From the NCBI GenBank assembly GCA_966250375.1, contig CBINHE010000062.1, positions 1 through 24,220 of the forward strand: a stretch of DNA of 24,220 nt. The letters run 5' to 3'. The notes beneath the pieces were generated by a model. It was not told the origin of the DNA and did not search any database. It worked only from the letters and a program-made list of their open reading frames with translations. The position numbers were made by a program, and so were the translations under genes. How positions within the stretch are numbered: the stretch's first letter is position 1; each line of letters starts with the position of its first letter. This document shows positions 1 to 6,678 of the stretch, piece by piece. The stretch is from CAMLDH01 sp966250375. Its GTDB lineage: Bacteria > Pseudomonadota > Gammaproteobacteria > Burkholderiales > Burkholderiaceae_D.

Positions 1-385
1 CTGGAACTTTACGCAACCGCTCTCGTTTTTAGGTTTACATCATTACATCTTGTTACACTTCTACGGTTTTTGCGTAAGTCCTATTTTTGTCATAACGCCC
101 TAATCCGCCAGCACCACCAAGCCCGGCATTCCATTCGTCTTTGGCGCCCCCCCCCAAAGCTGCGCCAAGTTGAATAAATGGCGTGAATCGTTGGCAGATC
201 TATACGTAAGCAGGAACAAAAAAGGAAGATCATGTTCCAATTTGTTTGTGTACTGACTGATTTAGAGTTCGGCTTTGGTAGACAAAGAGATAGATAGTCT
301 TATTCGCGAAAGTCAGTGGTGTCGGGATCGTCGTACTCCCCCTTGTAGGACATTTCCTCCATTTGTGCCGCTGGCTGACAGTTCG

Positions 386-593
386 ATGACCATGGATCCT
401 AATTTTAGGATGCCCACATGAAAGAACGGCACAACAACACCTGCAAAAAGTTCTCGAAGCTGCGAACAAGGCCTATGTGCAATACAAAACAGTCGCCAGA
501 CAGTTGTCCCGTTCTTACGAGGAAAATATTGATGTCGCAAGAAATGCAATTGCACTTTTATTTTCACCGCATGCCATAAGCGCAAAGGCTTGA
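386..593 (+). pseudogene. Probable frameshifted small ORF of about 68 residues, unknown function
   Basis: An ATG at 386 (or 392) opens MTMDPNFRMPT and stops at TGA 419-421. An overlapping frame is open from 390 to TGA 591-593, and from 417 it reads HERTAQQHLQKVLEAANKAY and onward, ending FSPHAISAKA. That second frame has no ATG, GTG or good TTG near its beginning, so it needs the first frame for a start. The joined product would be a charged, alanine-rich helical protein. I do not recognise a family; the helical, coiled-coil-like character resembles phasin or apolipoprotein-like proteins only in general. A one-base shift near 412-418, either a true mutation or a sequencing error, would restore one ORF. 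No strong Shine-Dalgarno sequence precedes 386. The neighbouring stress-protein pseudogene shows that decay occurs in this area. Confidence 0.35.
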
Positions 594-631
594 TTTAGCT
601 ATTTGCAGACAGCGAAACGCAAAAGGTGTTA

Positions 632-662
632 TTGCACTCGACGGTCCTTGTTCTGGTATTAC
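632..662 (+). promoter_or_regulatory. Candidate promoter of the hemerythrin gene
   Basis: TTGCAC at 632-637 and an extended -10 (TGgTATTAC, hexamer 657-662) are separated by 19 bp, slightly more than the usual sigma-70 spacing. A start site near 669 would leave a short leader before the AAGGAG ribosome site at 681-686. This rests only on similarity to the consensus. Confidence 0.3.
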
Positions 663-692
663 CTTAGTTCCATATCCGTTAAGGAGACGCCA

Positions 693-1193
693 ATGCTACA
701 AGCAATTTTACCGTCCGAAATGTCCACGGGCATGGCAGCAATGGACGAACTACATCGGGATTTTTTTGAGGCACTTATTGGATTATCGTCGGCTTCAGCC
801 AAGGAATTCGAGGCACATTACGGCGCTTTTGTATCAAAGGCGGAACATGTCTTTTCCACAGAAGAACAATGGATGGAAGAAATCGACTTTCCCATCATTA
901 AAAGCCATCGTGAACAACATGCGCGAGTGCTAAGCGCTTTGCACCATGTTCACTCCCGAGTGATGAATGGCGATCTTGTGATGGGGCACGAAGTGGTGGA
1001 GAAGCTGCTCCCGCAATGGTTCGTTTTCCATATATCGACGATGGATGCTGCATTGGCTGCGGCGATGCAGATGGTGGATATTAATGTTGTGCGACCGGCT
1101 TCAGCGTCATTTGTGTCGTATGCCGATATGATCTCCATTTCCTCGAATATTATGTCCATGGATAATGTATCCATGGTGCAAGGTCAAGCTTAG
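693..1193 (+). CDS. Hemerythrin-like di-iron oxygen-binding protein
   Basis: The 166-residue product has the spaced ligand pattern of bacterial hemerythrins, small four-helix proteins that bind O2 at a di-iron centre and act in oxygen sensing, storage or delivery. Visible ligands are H21 (DELHRDF), the EEQWM motif at 57-61, the H72/H76 pair (SHREQH) and H113/D118 (HISTMD). The family consensus HFxxEExxM is altered: position 53 is Val and the histidine is one residue earlier, at 52. A tail of about 40 residues rich in Met and Ser follows the domain. The ATG at 693 was chosen because AAGGAG lies six bases before it; the frame is open further upstream to 603 but lacks a good start there. It stands alone, with no kinase or chemotaxis domain fused or adjacent. 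No signal peptide is seen, so a cytoplasmic location is expected. Confidence 0.85.
   Translation: MLQAILPSEMSTGMAAMDELHRDFFEALIGLSSASAKEFEAHYGAFVSKAEHVFSTEEQWMEEIDFPIIKSHREQHARVLSALHHVHSRVMNGDLVMGHEVVEKLLPQWFVFHISTMDAALAAAMQMVDINVVRPASASFVSYADMISISSNIMSMDNVSMVQGQA
1156..1176 (+). repeat. Perfect 9-bp inverted repeat at the 3' end of the hemerythrin gene
   Basis: CCATGGATA at 1156-1164 and TATCCATGG at 1168-1176 flank a 3-base loop. A run of six T lies at 1194-1199, 17 bases past the stem, so this is not a textbook terminator. The hairpin falls within the last codons and could protect the mRNA end or slow polymerase. It could also be a chance result of the SMDNVSM peptide repeat. Confidence 0.4.
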
Positions 1194-1253
1194 TTTTTTC
1201 GAGCCCTGAGTCAATACCATCTTCGGCAGCAGCGGTGATTTTTTCGCAAGCAT

Positions 1254-1644
1254 TTAACGCACAATCAACACCGGAATACTGGAGATGGCCATAACCTTGC
1301 TCGCGACCGATCCCATGACGATCAGATCGATCTTGTTTTCCGATGCATATGATTAAATCTCTTGCGCTATCTCGCCCACCCTGAAAGTCTGCTGGTAGGG
1401 AATGTCGTTCTTGTGCAATATTTTTTCCGCTGGTGCCATGGCGGCCGTTGCTTCTTCTTGGTAGTAATAACGCTCGACCGCTTTTTTGCCCAAGACTATC
1501 TGTGCACGACCTGCTGGGATCGGCAATTTAAGGTGAAGCAGATGCAACTCGGACCCGCCGCCAAACCACGCAAGATGCTTGATCAGATATTTGACCGCCT
1601 TTACGGTATAAGGGGGAACCATCAACGGCCAGAAGAATTTTCAT
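1254..1644 (-). pseudogene. Universal stress protein (UspA family) pseudogene
   Basis: Read on the minus strand, the DNA encodes a typical UspA-family protein carrying three lesions. MKILLAVDGSP starts at 1644. An extra T in the CCCCCTTA stretch near 1613-1619 then shifts the frame, and removing it restores YTVKAVKYLIKHLAWFGGG. The reading continues to VGEIAQEI, where an in-frame TAA lies at 1353-1355. After the stop the same frame gives SYASENKIDLIVMGS followed directly by VASKVMAISSIPVLIVR and TAA at 1254-1256. Family members carry about 13 extra residues between those last two pieces, completing the ATP-binding motif G-2x-G-9x-G(S/T). That stretch is deleted, most simply by recombination between the two Met-Gly-Ser coding repeats. 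The gene lies downstream of mltA on the same strand. Three independent lesions make sequencing error an unlikely explanation. Confidence 0.9.
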
Positions 1645-1678
1645 ACATTTCCCATTCTAATTGCCAGGATTGATGGTG

Positions 1679-2866
1679 CTATGGCACCGTGATCGGTATC
1701 ACAGGCATTTTCGGCAACAAAACCCACATTGTCCCCTGTTGTTTCATCTTGCCCGCTTTTTCACCCGCCTCGGCACCGAAGCCCCAGAAAAAATCCGCGC
1801 GTACTGCGTTCCGGATGGCGCCGCCCGTATCTTGCGCCAGCATCAGTCGCCTTAATACAACATCACTGTTGGGCTGAGTTGTCGCGATGAACACCGGCAC
1901 GCCCAGCGGTATGAATTGTGCATCGACCGCAAGGGACCGCTCCGGCGTCAGCGGCACGCCAAATGCGCCTTTCGGCCCTTTTTTCGGATTGGTTACTTTT
2001 TCTTCCTTGAAAAATACATAGCTTGGGTTGGCATTCAATAATTCTTGCTGCCGCACCGGATGCGCAACATACCAAGCTTTGATCGATTGCGCCGATGCCT
2101 GGTCAAGTGTCAATTCACCTTTGTCGACCAAATAGCGCCCGATGGATTTATACGGATAACCGTTTTGATCCGCGTAGGCGACTCGTATGGTTTCTTTCTC
2201 ATCTACTAATTGCACGCGACCGGAGCCCTGCACCTGCAGGAAGAACGCTTCGATCGGATCGTCGACCCACACCAATTCTTTTCCGGACAGCGCGCCGGAT
2301 TGTTCCAGTTCAGCGCGCGAGAGATAAGGCACCACTTTTTTCCCCACCACCCGGCCGCGCAAGCGCTTCCCTTTCAAATCGGGATCGACGCTGGCCAAAT
2401 CGATGGTCAGCAAATCGTCTGGCGCACGATACAAAGGCGTCTGAAACGGACCGCCGCGTTTGCGCGCGCCATGCAGCAAGGGCTCGTAATACCCGGTCAC
2501 CAGACCGCTATCCGATCCATCGGGATTGAATACATGGTGCGGAACAAAAAACGTTTCAAAAAAACGCCGGACCGCTTTCACATCGCTGGCATCGACTTCG
2601 CGAGCGGTGGTACAGGGCGCTTTCCAGCCGATTTTTTTAATCAGAACATCACACGAATTGACAAAAGCTGGCCATGCATCGCGCACGTCATCGTTTTCCC
2701 AGCCGGGCAAAGCGGCAAACGTGGTGGGCTGCAATACCTCAACCGATTTCGCGACCGGCGGGGCCGGTGTGACAGGCGGCTTTTTTCCCGGTGCGATGGT
2801 GGTGCATGCAACCATGCTCAATACGATGATGGCGGATGCGAGTAGACTTAAGCGTTTGAATGACAT
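1679..2866 (-). CDS. mltA: Membrane-bound lytic murein transglycosylase A (lipoprotein)
   Basis: The 395-residue product matches MltA, which cleaves the MurNAc-GlcNAc bond of peptidoglycan to give 1,6-anhydro ends and acts from the periplasmic face of the outer membrane. The N-terminus MSFKRLSLLASAIIVLSMVAC is a lipoprotein signal with the acylated cysteine at 21. A Pro-rich linker (29-38) follows, then the MltA domain (about 100-300, with LVTGYYEPLL and VQGSGRVQL). The C-terminal 3D domain holds the conserved aspartates D346 (AQDTGGAI) and D358 (RADFFWG). No clear Shine-Dalgarno sequence precedes the start. The start codon lies only 12 bp from the ATG of a divergent 48-residue ORF, so the mltA promoter must lie inside that ORF or further back at apaG. 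A 5-bp hairpin (1675-1688) spans the stop codon but has no T-run. Confidence 0.95.
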   Translation of the reverse strand: MSFKRLSLLASAIIVLSMVACTTIAPGKKPPVTPAPPVAKSVEVLQPTTFAALPGWENDDVRDAWPAFVNSCDVLIKKIGWKAPCTTAREVDASDVKAVRRFFETFFVPHHVFNPDGSDSGLVTGYYEPLLHGARKRGGPFQTPLYRAPDDLLTIDLASVDPDLKGKRLRGRVVGKKVVPYLSRAELEQSGALSGKELVWVDDPIEAFFLQVQGSGRVQLVDEKETIRVAYADQNGYPYKSIGRYLVDKGELTLDQASAQSIKAWYVAHPVRQQELLNANPSYVFFKEEKVTNPKKGPKGAFGVPLTPERSLAVDAQFIPLGVPVFIATTQPNSDVVLRRLMLAQDTGGAIRNAVRADFFWGFGAEAGEKAGKMKQQGTMWVLLPKMPVIPITVP

Positions 2867-2878
2867 TAGGATTCTGGT

Positions 2879-3025
2879 ATGTGGATATTGATGCTTGAGG
2901 CCGGTATGGCGCTGTTTCTGTTAGTCTTCATTGTTTGGTGGACCATGTTTTCAGGCAGGAAGCCCGATCATTTTCATCAACATAATAAAAAACCACCCTC
3001 GCCCAAGGACGATTCGCAGAAGTAA
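2879..3025 (+). CDS. Small single-pass membrane protein, 48 residues, unknown function
   Basis: This ORF has a good ribosome site, AGGA at 2868-2871, seven bases before ATG 2879. It encodes MWILMLEAGMALFLLVFIVW followed by WTMFSGRKPDHFHQHNKK and a short Lys/Pro/Asp tail. Residues 2-23 form one hydrophobic segment with paired tryptophans at its end, and the tail is polar and positively charged, which suggests a cytoplasmic C-terminus under the positive-inside rule. It lies between mltA and apaG on the opposite strand, so any transcript running from apaG into mltA would be antisense to it. Function is unknown. The clean signal-anchor composition and the ribosome site make it more than a chance ORF, but only conservation could settle that. 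Confidence 0.65.
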   Translation: MWILMLEAGMALFLLVFIVWWTMFSGRKPDHFHQHNKKPPSPKDDSQK

Positions 3026-3040
3026 CGCCGCTTTGTTGGA

Positions 3041-3073
3041 GACAGAGTCATTCGGCGCTTCACAAACTCTGTC
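3041..3073. terminator. Inverted repeat between the 48-residue ORF and apaG
   Basis: GACAGAGT (3041-3048) and ACTCTGTC (3066-3073) form a perfect 8-bp stem with a 17-base loop in the 63-bp gap between convergent genes. There is no T-run on either side. A weak bidirectional terminator is possible, but the long loop lowers confidence. Confidence 0.35.
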
Positions 3074-3088
3074 CCACAATAACTAAAA

Positions 3089-3463
3089 CTAATGCAGCGT
3101 GCGCGGCAGCGACAATACGAACTCTGGTATTTGCACTTCGAATTGTTCGCCGTCTTCCGCGACGCAAAAATATCTTCCTCTCATGGAGCCTTGCGGCGTC
3201 TTCAGCGCACAGCCGCTGGTGTACTCGAACTGTTCTCCGGGTTGCAGCAGCGGCTGATGGCCGATCACGCCCAAGCCGCGCACTTCTTCCACCCGGTTAT
3301 TTGCATCGGTGATGATCCAGTGACGCGAAATCAGTTGCGCTGCGATTTGCCCTGTATTCTTGATCGTGATCGCATAAGCAAAGACATAATTAGAGCGCTC
3401 CGGATCGGACTGCTCCTCCAGATACTGCGTCCTGACGGTCACAGTCAATTCGTATGCTGCCAT
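3089..3463 (-). CDS. apaG: ApaG family protein (Co2+/Mg2+ efflux-associated)
   Basis: The 124-residue product is a full-length ApaG (DUF525), a compact fibronectin-III-like beta-sandwich protein of the cytoplasm. It is linked by E. coli genetics to cobalt resistance and Ap4A levels, but its biochemical role is not settled. Family features visible are SNYVFAYAITIKNTG, the RHWIITDANNRVEEVRG stretch, and the GVIGHQPLLQPGEQFEYTSG and GSMRGRYFC motifs. The start at 3463 (MAAYELTV) was chosen over the one seven codons upstream because AAAGGATT lies at the right distance and the length then fits the family. It precedes mltA on the same strand, with a 222-bp gap that holds the antisense 48-residue ORF. 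It is divergent from rpe. Confidence 0.93.
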   Translation of the reverse strand: MAAYELTVTVRTQYLEEQSDPERSNYVFAYAITIKNTGQIAAQLISRHWIITDANNRVEEVRGLGVIGHQPLLQPGEQFEYTSGCALKTPQGSMRGRYFCVAEDGEQFEVQIPEFVLSLPRTLH

Positions 3464-3589
3464 GGTGAATCCTTTATTGTTCATGTATTACAAGAGCATA
3501 GCGCACCATTGCACACCGAATATGGCAATGCCGCAGTGCTGCCGATAATCGACGGGTTAAAATAGCACCTCTTCTTCAAATTGACTGCC

Positions 3590-4252
3590 ATGCCAACTTA
3601 CCGTATTGCTCCCAGCATCCTGTCCGCCGATTTTGCCCGCTTGGGTGAAGAGGTACGCAATGTCGTGACCGCCGGCGCCGACATTATCCATTTCGACGTG
3701 ATGGACAACCATTATGTTCCAAACCTGACGATCGGGCCGCTGGTATGCCAAGCGATCCGGCCGCATGTGCAGGTGCCGATCGACGTGCACCTGATGGTCA
3801 AGCCGGTCGACCGTATCATCCCGGATTTTGCGAAAGCCGGCGCAAATATCATCAGCTTTCACCCGGAAGCATCCGAACATATCGACCGCACCCTGCAATT
3901 GATCCGCGATAACGGCTGCAAGGCCGGCCTGGTATTTAATCCCGGTACACCGCTCCACTCTCTGGAACACGTGATGGACAAGCTCGACCTGATTTTGATC
4001 ATGTCGGTCAATCCGGGCTTCGGCGGTCAGTCGTTCATCCCGGAAGCGCTGAAAAAAATCGCAGCGGCACGCAAGATGATCGACCAATCGGGCCGCGACA
4101 TCATGCTGGAAGTCGATGGCGGCATCAAGGTCGACAATATCGCGGAAGTGGCACAGGCCGGCGCCGATACGTTTGTCGCCGGCTCGGCAATCTTCGGCAA
4201 ACCTGACTACAAAGCGGTGATCGATGCCATGCGGGCCGAGCTCGCAAGATAA
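3590..4252 (+). CDS. rpe: Ribulose-phosphate 3-epimerase
   Basis: The 220-residue protein is a TIM-barrel epimerase that interconverts D-ribulose 5-phosphate and D-xylulose 5-phosphate in the pentose phosphate and Calvin cycles. Signature stretches are APSILSADF near the N-terminus, IHFDVMDNHYVPN with metal and catalytic residues, DVHLMV, MSVNPGFGGQSFI for phosphate binding, and EVDGGIKVDN with the second catalytic Asp. The ATG at 3590 is preferred over an in-frame TTG at 3581; neither has a strong Shine-Dalgarno sequence. A TAAAAT box at 3558-3563 may be the -10 of its promoter. It heads the rpe-gph-trp block, and gph follows 56 bp later. In Burkholderiales this order is common. Confidence 0.96.
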   Translation: MPTYRIAPSILSADFARLGEEVRNVVTAGADIIHFDVMDNHYVPNLTIGPLVCQAIRPHVQVPIDVHLMVKPVDRIIPDFAKAGANIISFHPEASEHIDRTLQLIRDNGCKAGLVFNPGTPLHSLEHVMDKLDLILIMSVNPGFGGQSFIPEALKKIAAARKMIDQSGRDIMLEVDGGIKVDNIAEVAQAGADTFVAGSAIFGKPDYKAVIDAMRAELAR

Positions 4253-4308
4253 GCATCACACGGCCCGGCGCTTGCTGCGACGACGACTAGCCTAACAGAA
4301 TCCGCTCC

Positions 4309-4980
4309 ATGCTTACTAATATCAAAGCCGTTATCATCGATCTGGATGGCACCATGCTCGACACCGCGCCGGATTTTCATTACGCGGTCAATCGCATGCG
4401 CGCCGAACTGGATCTGGCGCAGCTCGAAATCGGGGCGATCAAAAATTTCGTCGGCAAAGGCACCGAAAACCTGATGCGACGCGTGCTTGCTGTCGATTTC
4501 AATGAACAAGACGTGGAGCGGCACTTCGAACATGCGATGGACTCATATCTGCAACACTACTTGTCCATCAACGGTGATTACACCACCCTTTATCCGGGCG
4601 TAATTGAAGGATTGGACGCATTGCAAGCCAAGGAATTGCGACTGGCATGCGTGACCAACAAACCCATCGCCTTTGCCACTCCATTGCTGGAGAAGAAAGG
4701 ATTGGCACGTTATTTTGACGTGACCTATGGCGGAGATTCGCTGCCCAAGAAAAAACCTGATCCGTTTCCGCTGCTGAAAGTATGTGAAACCTTTGCGGTG
4801 CAGCCGGGACAGGTCGTTGCCATCGGAGATTCTTCAAACGATGCACAGGCTGCGCGCGCCGCTGGGTGCTGGGTATTGAACGTACCATACGGCTACAATC
4901 ATGGAGAATCTATACAGGATGTCGATTCGGATGGTATAGTTTCCACGCTGCTTGACGCAGCCCACCTCATTTCTGCGTAA
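4309..4980 (+). CDS. gph: Phosphoglycolate phosphatase (HAD superfamily)
   Basis: The 223-residue product is a HAD-family phosphatase that dephosphorylates 2-phosphoglycolate, a product of DNA 3'-end repair and of Rubisco oxygenation. Motif I is DLDGT (12-16, nucleophile and acid aspartates), the cap domain spans about 20-85, motif II is the T in CVTNK, motif III the Lys in KKKPDP, and motif IV is IGDSSND. It follows rpe by 56 bp. Its stop codon (4978-4980) lies 12 bases before the start of the tryptophan-rich leader ORF of trpE, so ribosomes leaving gph could reinitiate on the leader. A candidate trp promoter lies inside the last codons of gph. Other HAD substrates cannot be excluded from sequence, but length and context fit Gph. 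Confidence 0.93.
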   Translation: MLTNIKAVIIDLDGTMLDTAPDFHYAVNRMRAELDLAQLEIGAIKNFVGKGTENLMRRVLAVDFNEQDVERHFEHAMDSYLQHYLSINGDYTTLYPGVIEGLDALQAKELRLACVTNKPIAFATPLLEKKGLARYFDVTYGGDSLPKKKPDPFPLLKVCETFAVQPGQVVAIGDSSNDAQAARAAGCWVLNVPYGYNHGESIQDVDSDGIVSTLLDAAHLISA

Positions 4981-4983
4981 TCT
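4952..4983 (+). promoter_or_regulatory. Candidate trp operon promoter at the end of gph
   Basis: TTGACG at 4952-4957 is a good -35 box. Possible -10 boxes are CGTAAT (4976-4981, 18-bp spacer) and TAATCT (4978-4983, 20-bp spacer). Both are imperfect. Transcription would start about 4989-4992, leaving an almost leaderless mRNA that begins at the leader-peptide ATG (4993). The alternative is read-through from rpe-gph. Confidence 0.35.
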
Positions 4984-4992
4984 GAATACATA

Positions 4993-5079
4993 ATGTTTCT
5001 AGACAAAAAACGTAACGTCACATCGCTCGGCGCCCTTGAGGCTTGGCTATGGCGACGCTGGCAATCCTGGGCTGAATAA
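4993..5079 (+). CDS. trpL: trp operon leader peptide, 28 residues with four Trp
   Basis: This short ORF lies between gph and trpE. It reads MFLDKKRNVTSLGALEA, then WLWRRWQSWAE, and stops at TAA 5077-5079. Trp codons are at 5044, 5050, 5059 and 5068, four within nine codons, which is far above chance. Such a peptide is the sensor of transcription attenuation: when charged tRNA-Trp is scarce the ribosome stalls on the Trp codons and prevents a downstream terminator from forming. Here a 9-bp hairpin with a T-run (5094-5126) lies just after the ORF, and a competing antiterminator (5067-5098) overlaps the last Trp codon and the stop. No Shine-Dalgarno sequence precedes the ATG. It may be leaderless, or be translated by reinitiation from gph, whose stop is 12 bases upstream. 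Confidence 0.85.
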   Translation: MFLDKKRNVTSLGALEAWLWRRWQSWAE

Positions 5080-5126
5080 ATCCCCGATTCGCCGCCAGTC
5101 ATTTTTGTATGACTGGCAACGTTTTT
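5067..5126 (+). promoter_or_regulatory. trp attenuator: intrinsic terminator with competing antiterminator
   Basis: Terminator: GCCAGTCAT (5094-5102) pairs perfectly with ATGACTGGC (5109-5117) around a 6-base loop, followed by AACGTTTTT (5118-5126). Antiterminator: 5067-5070 CTGG pairs with 5095-5098 CCAG, 5071-5072 GC with 5091-5092 GC, and 5074-5077 GAAT with 5087-5090 ATTC, ten pairs with small bulges and a 9-base loop. The two structures share 5095-5098 and exclude each other. A ribosome stalled at the first Trp codons (5044-5052) leaves 5067-5077 free, so the antiterminator forms and trpE is read. A ribosome at the stop codon covers that arm and lets the terminator form. The pairings are seen directly; the mechanism is inferred from classical trp attenuation. 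Confidence 0.8.
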
Positions 5127-5180
5127 GAACTATCACCCCGCTATTTCCTGCCCGTTCTACAATAGCGCCCGGAGAGAAAC

Positions 5181-6677
5181 ATGACTGAACTCGAATTCAA
5201 ATCGCTGGCCACGCAAGGCTACAACCGCATTCCCTTGATCGCCGAAGCCTTCGCCGATCTCGAAACCCCGCTATCGCTATACCTGAAGCTCGCGCAAACC
5301 CAGAACGCCGGCAAGAATACCTTCTTGCTTGAATCGGTAGTCGGCGGCGAACGTTTTGGCCGTTACTCGTTCATCGGCTTGCCGGCATCAACGCTGATGC
5401 GTAGTTTCGGCACCAAGATTGAAGTGGTAAGGGACGGCGAGATCATTGAACAGGTCAACGGCAATCCACTCGATTTCATCGCCGAATTCCAGTCGCGCCA
5501 CAAGGTCGCGAAACGTCTTGGCATGCCGCGCTTCTGCGGAGGTCTGGCTGGTTACTTCGGCTATGACACGGTACGCCATATCGAAAAGCGCCTCGCGCAT
5601 TCGGTGCCGAAAGACGATCTCGGTCTGCCCGACATTCAATTGCTGGTGACCGAAGAACTGGCCGTCATCGACAACCTGTCCGGCAAACTTTATCTGATCG
5701 TGTATGCCGACCCGACCCAGCCGGAAGCGTTCATGAAAGCCCGGCAACGCCTGAAAGACTTGCGCGCAATGTTGCGACGCGCGGTCGATGTGCCGGTCAC
5801 GTCGGCGTCGGTACGCACCGACACCAGCCGCGAGTTTGCCAAGGAAGATTACTTAAAAGCGGTCACCAAAGCCAAGGAATACATCATGGCCGGCGACCTG
5901 ATGCAGGTGCAGGTCGGCCAGCGCCTCAAGAAACCCTACGTCGATTCGCCGCTGTCGCTGTACCGTGCGCTACGCTCCCTGAATCCTTCGCCTTACATGT
6001 ATTTCTATAACTTCGGCGACATGCAGATTGTCGGCGCCTCACCGGAAATCCTGGTGCGCAATGAGGGCACGCCGGACGGCAAGAAAAAGGTGACGATACG
6101 CCCGCTTGCCGGTACCCGTCCGCGCGGCTCGACACCGGAACTCGATGCGGAACTGGCAACTGAATTGCTGGCCGATCCGAAAGAAATCGCAGAACACGTG
6201 ATGCTGATCGACTTGGCGCGCAATGACATAGGCCGCATTGCGGAGACCGGTAGCGTCAAGGTCACCGACAAGTTCGTAATCGAAAAATATTCGCATGTGC
6301 AGCATATCGTCTCCAACGTCGAAGGCACGTTGAAGCCGAGTCTGTCGAATCTCGATGTATTGAAAGCGACCTTCCCGGCCGGCACTTTGTCCGGCGCCCC
6401 GAAAGTGCGCGCAATGGAATTAATCGACCAACTGGAACTGACCAAGCGCGGCATTTACGGCGGCGCCTGCGGTTATCTATCGTTTGGCGGTGAGATGGAT
6501 CTCGCGATTGCGATTCGCACCGGTGTCATCAAGGACGGCATGTTGTACGTCCAGGCAGCCGCCGGCATCGTGGCCGACTCTGTGCCCGAAATGGAATGGA
6601 TGGAAACCGAGAACAAGGCGCGCGCCGTGTTGCGCGCGGCGGAACAAGTACAAGATGGCTTGGATGGGGAGATCTGA
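5181..6677 (+). CDS. trpE: Anthranilate synthase component I
   Basis: The 498-residue product is the large subunit of anthranilate synthase, which converts chorismate and ammonia (from the glutaminase TrpG) to anthranilate, the first step of tryptophan synthesis. LLES at 49-52 is the tryptophan feedback-binding motif, so the enzyme is probably inhibited by its end product. The chorismate-binding domain fills the C-terminal half with IRPLAGTRPRG, LIDLARNDIGR, YSHVQHIVSNVEG, GTLSGAPKVRAMELID and YGGACGYL, and ends with GIVADSVPE(ME). Length is normal for the family. A GGAGAG ribosome site (5171-5176) precedes ATG 5181. It follows the attenuator and leads directly into trpG with a one-base gap, which suggests translational coupling and equal subunit supply. 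Confidence 0.97.
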   Translation: MTELEFKSLATQGYNRIPLIAEAFADLETPLSLYLKLAQTQNAGKNTFLLESVVGGERFGRYSFIGLPASTLMRSFGTKIEVVRDGEIIEQVNGNPLDFIAEFQSRHKVAKRLGMPRFCGGLAGYFGYDTVRHIEKRLAHSVPKDDLGLPDIQLLVTEELAVIDNLSGKLYLIVYADPTQPEAFMKARQRLKDLRAMLRRAVDVPVTSASVRTDTSREFAKEDYLKAVTKAKEYIMAGDLMQVQVGQRLKKPYVDSPLSLYRALRSLNPSPYMYFYNFGDMQIVGASPEILVRNEGTPDGKKKVTIRPLAGTRPRGSTPELDAELATELLADPKEIAEHVMLIDLARNDIGRIAETGSVKVTDKFVIEKYSHVQHIVSNVEGTLKPSLSNLDVLKATFPAGTLSGAPKVRAMELIDQLELTKRGIYGGACGYLSFGGEMDLAIAIRTGVIKDGMLYVQAAAGIVADSVPEMEWMETENKARAVLRAAEQVQDGLDGEI

Positions 6678-6678
6678 C

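Larger units (their letters stand above)
1..692. other. Non-coding or degenerate region upstream of the hemerythrin gene
   Basis: No intact gene is convincing here. The stretch is AT-rich at its left end and holds a run of nine C at 147-155. TACGCAA at 10-16 and TTGCGTA at 70-76 form a distant inverted repeat. A 21-codon ORF at 232-297 (MFQFVCVLTDLEFGFG...) has a good AAGGAAG ribosome site just before its ATG, but it stops at once. A second, longer coding-looking stretch at 386-593 is listed separately. Together these suggest decayed small genes rather than plain intergenic DNA. Confidence 0.5.

Noticed and set aside
147..155. Run of nine C as a phase-variable tract
   Set aside because: No ORF is readable across it in a way that length change would switch on or off.
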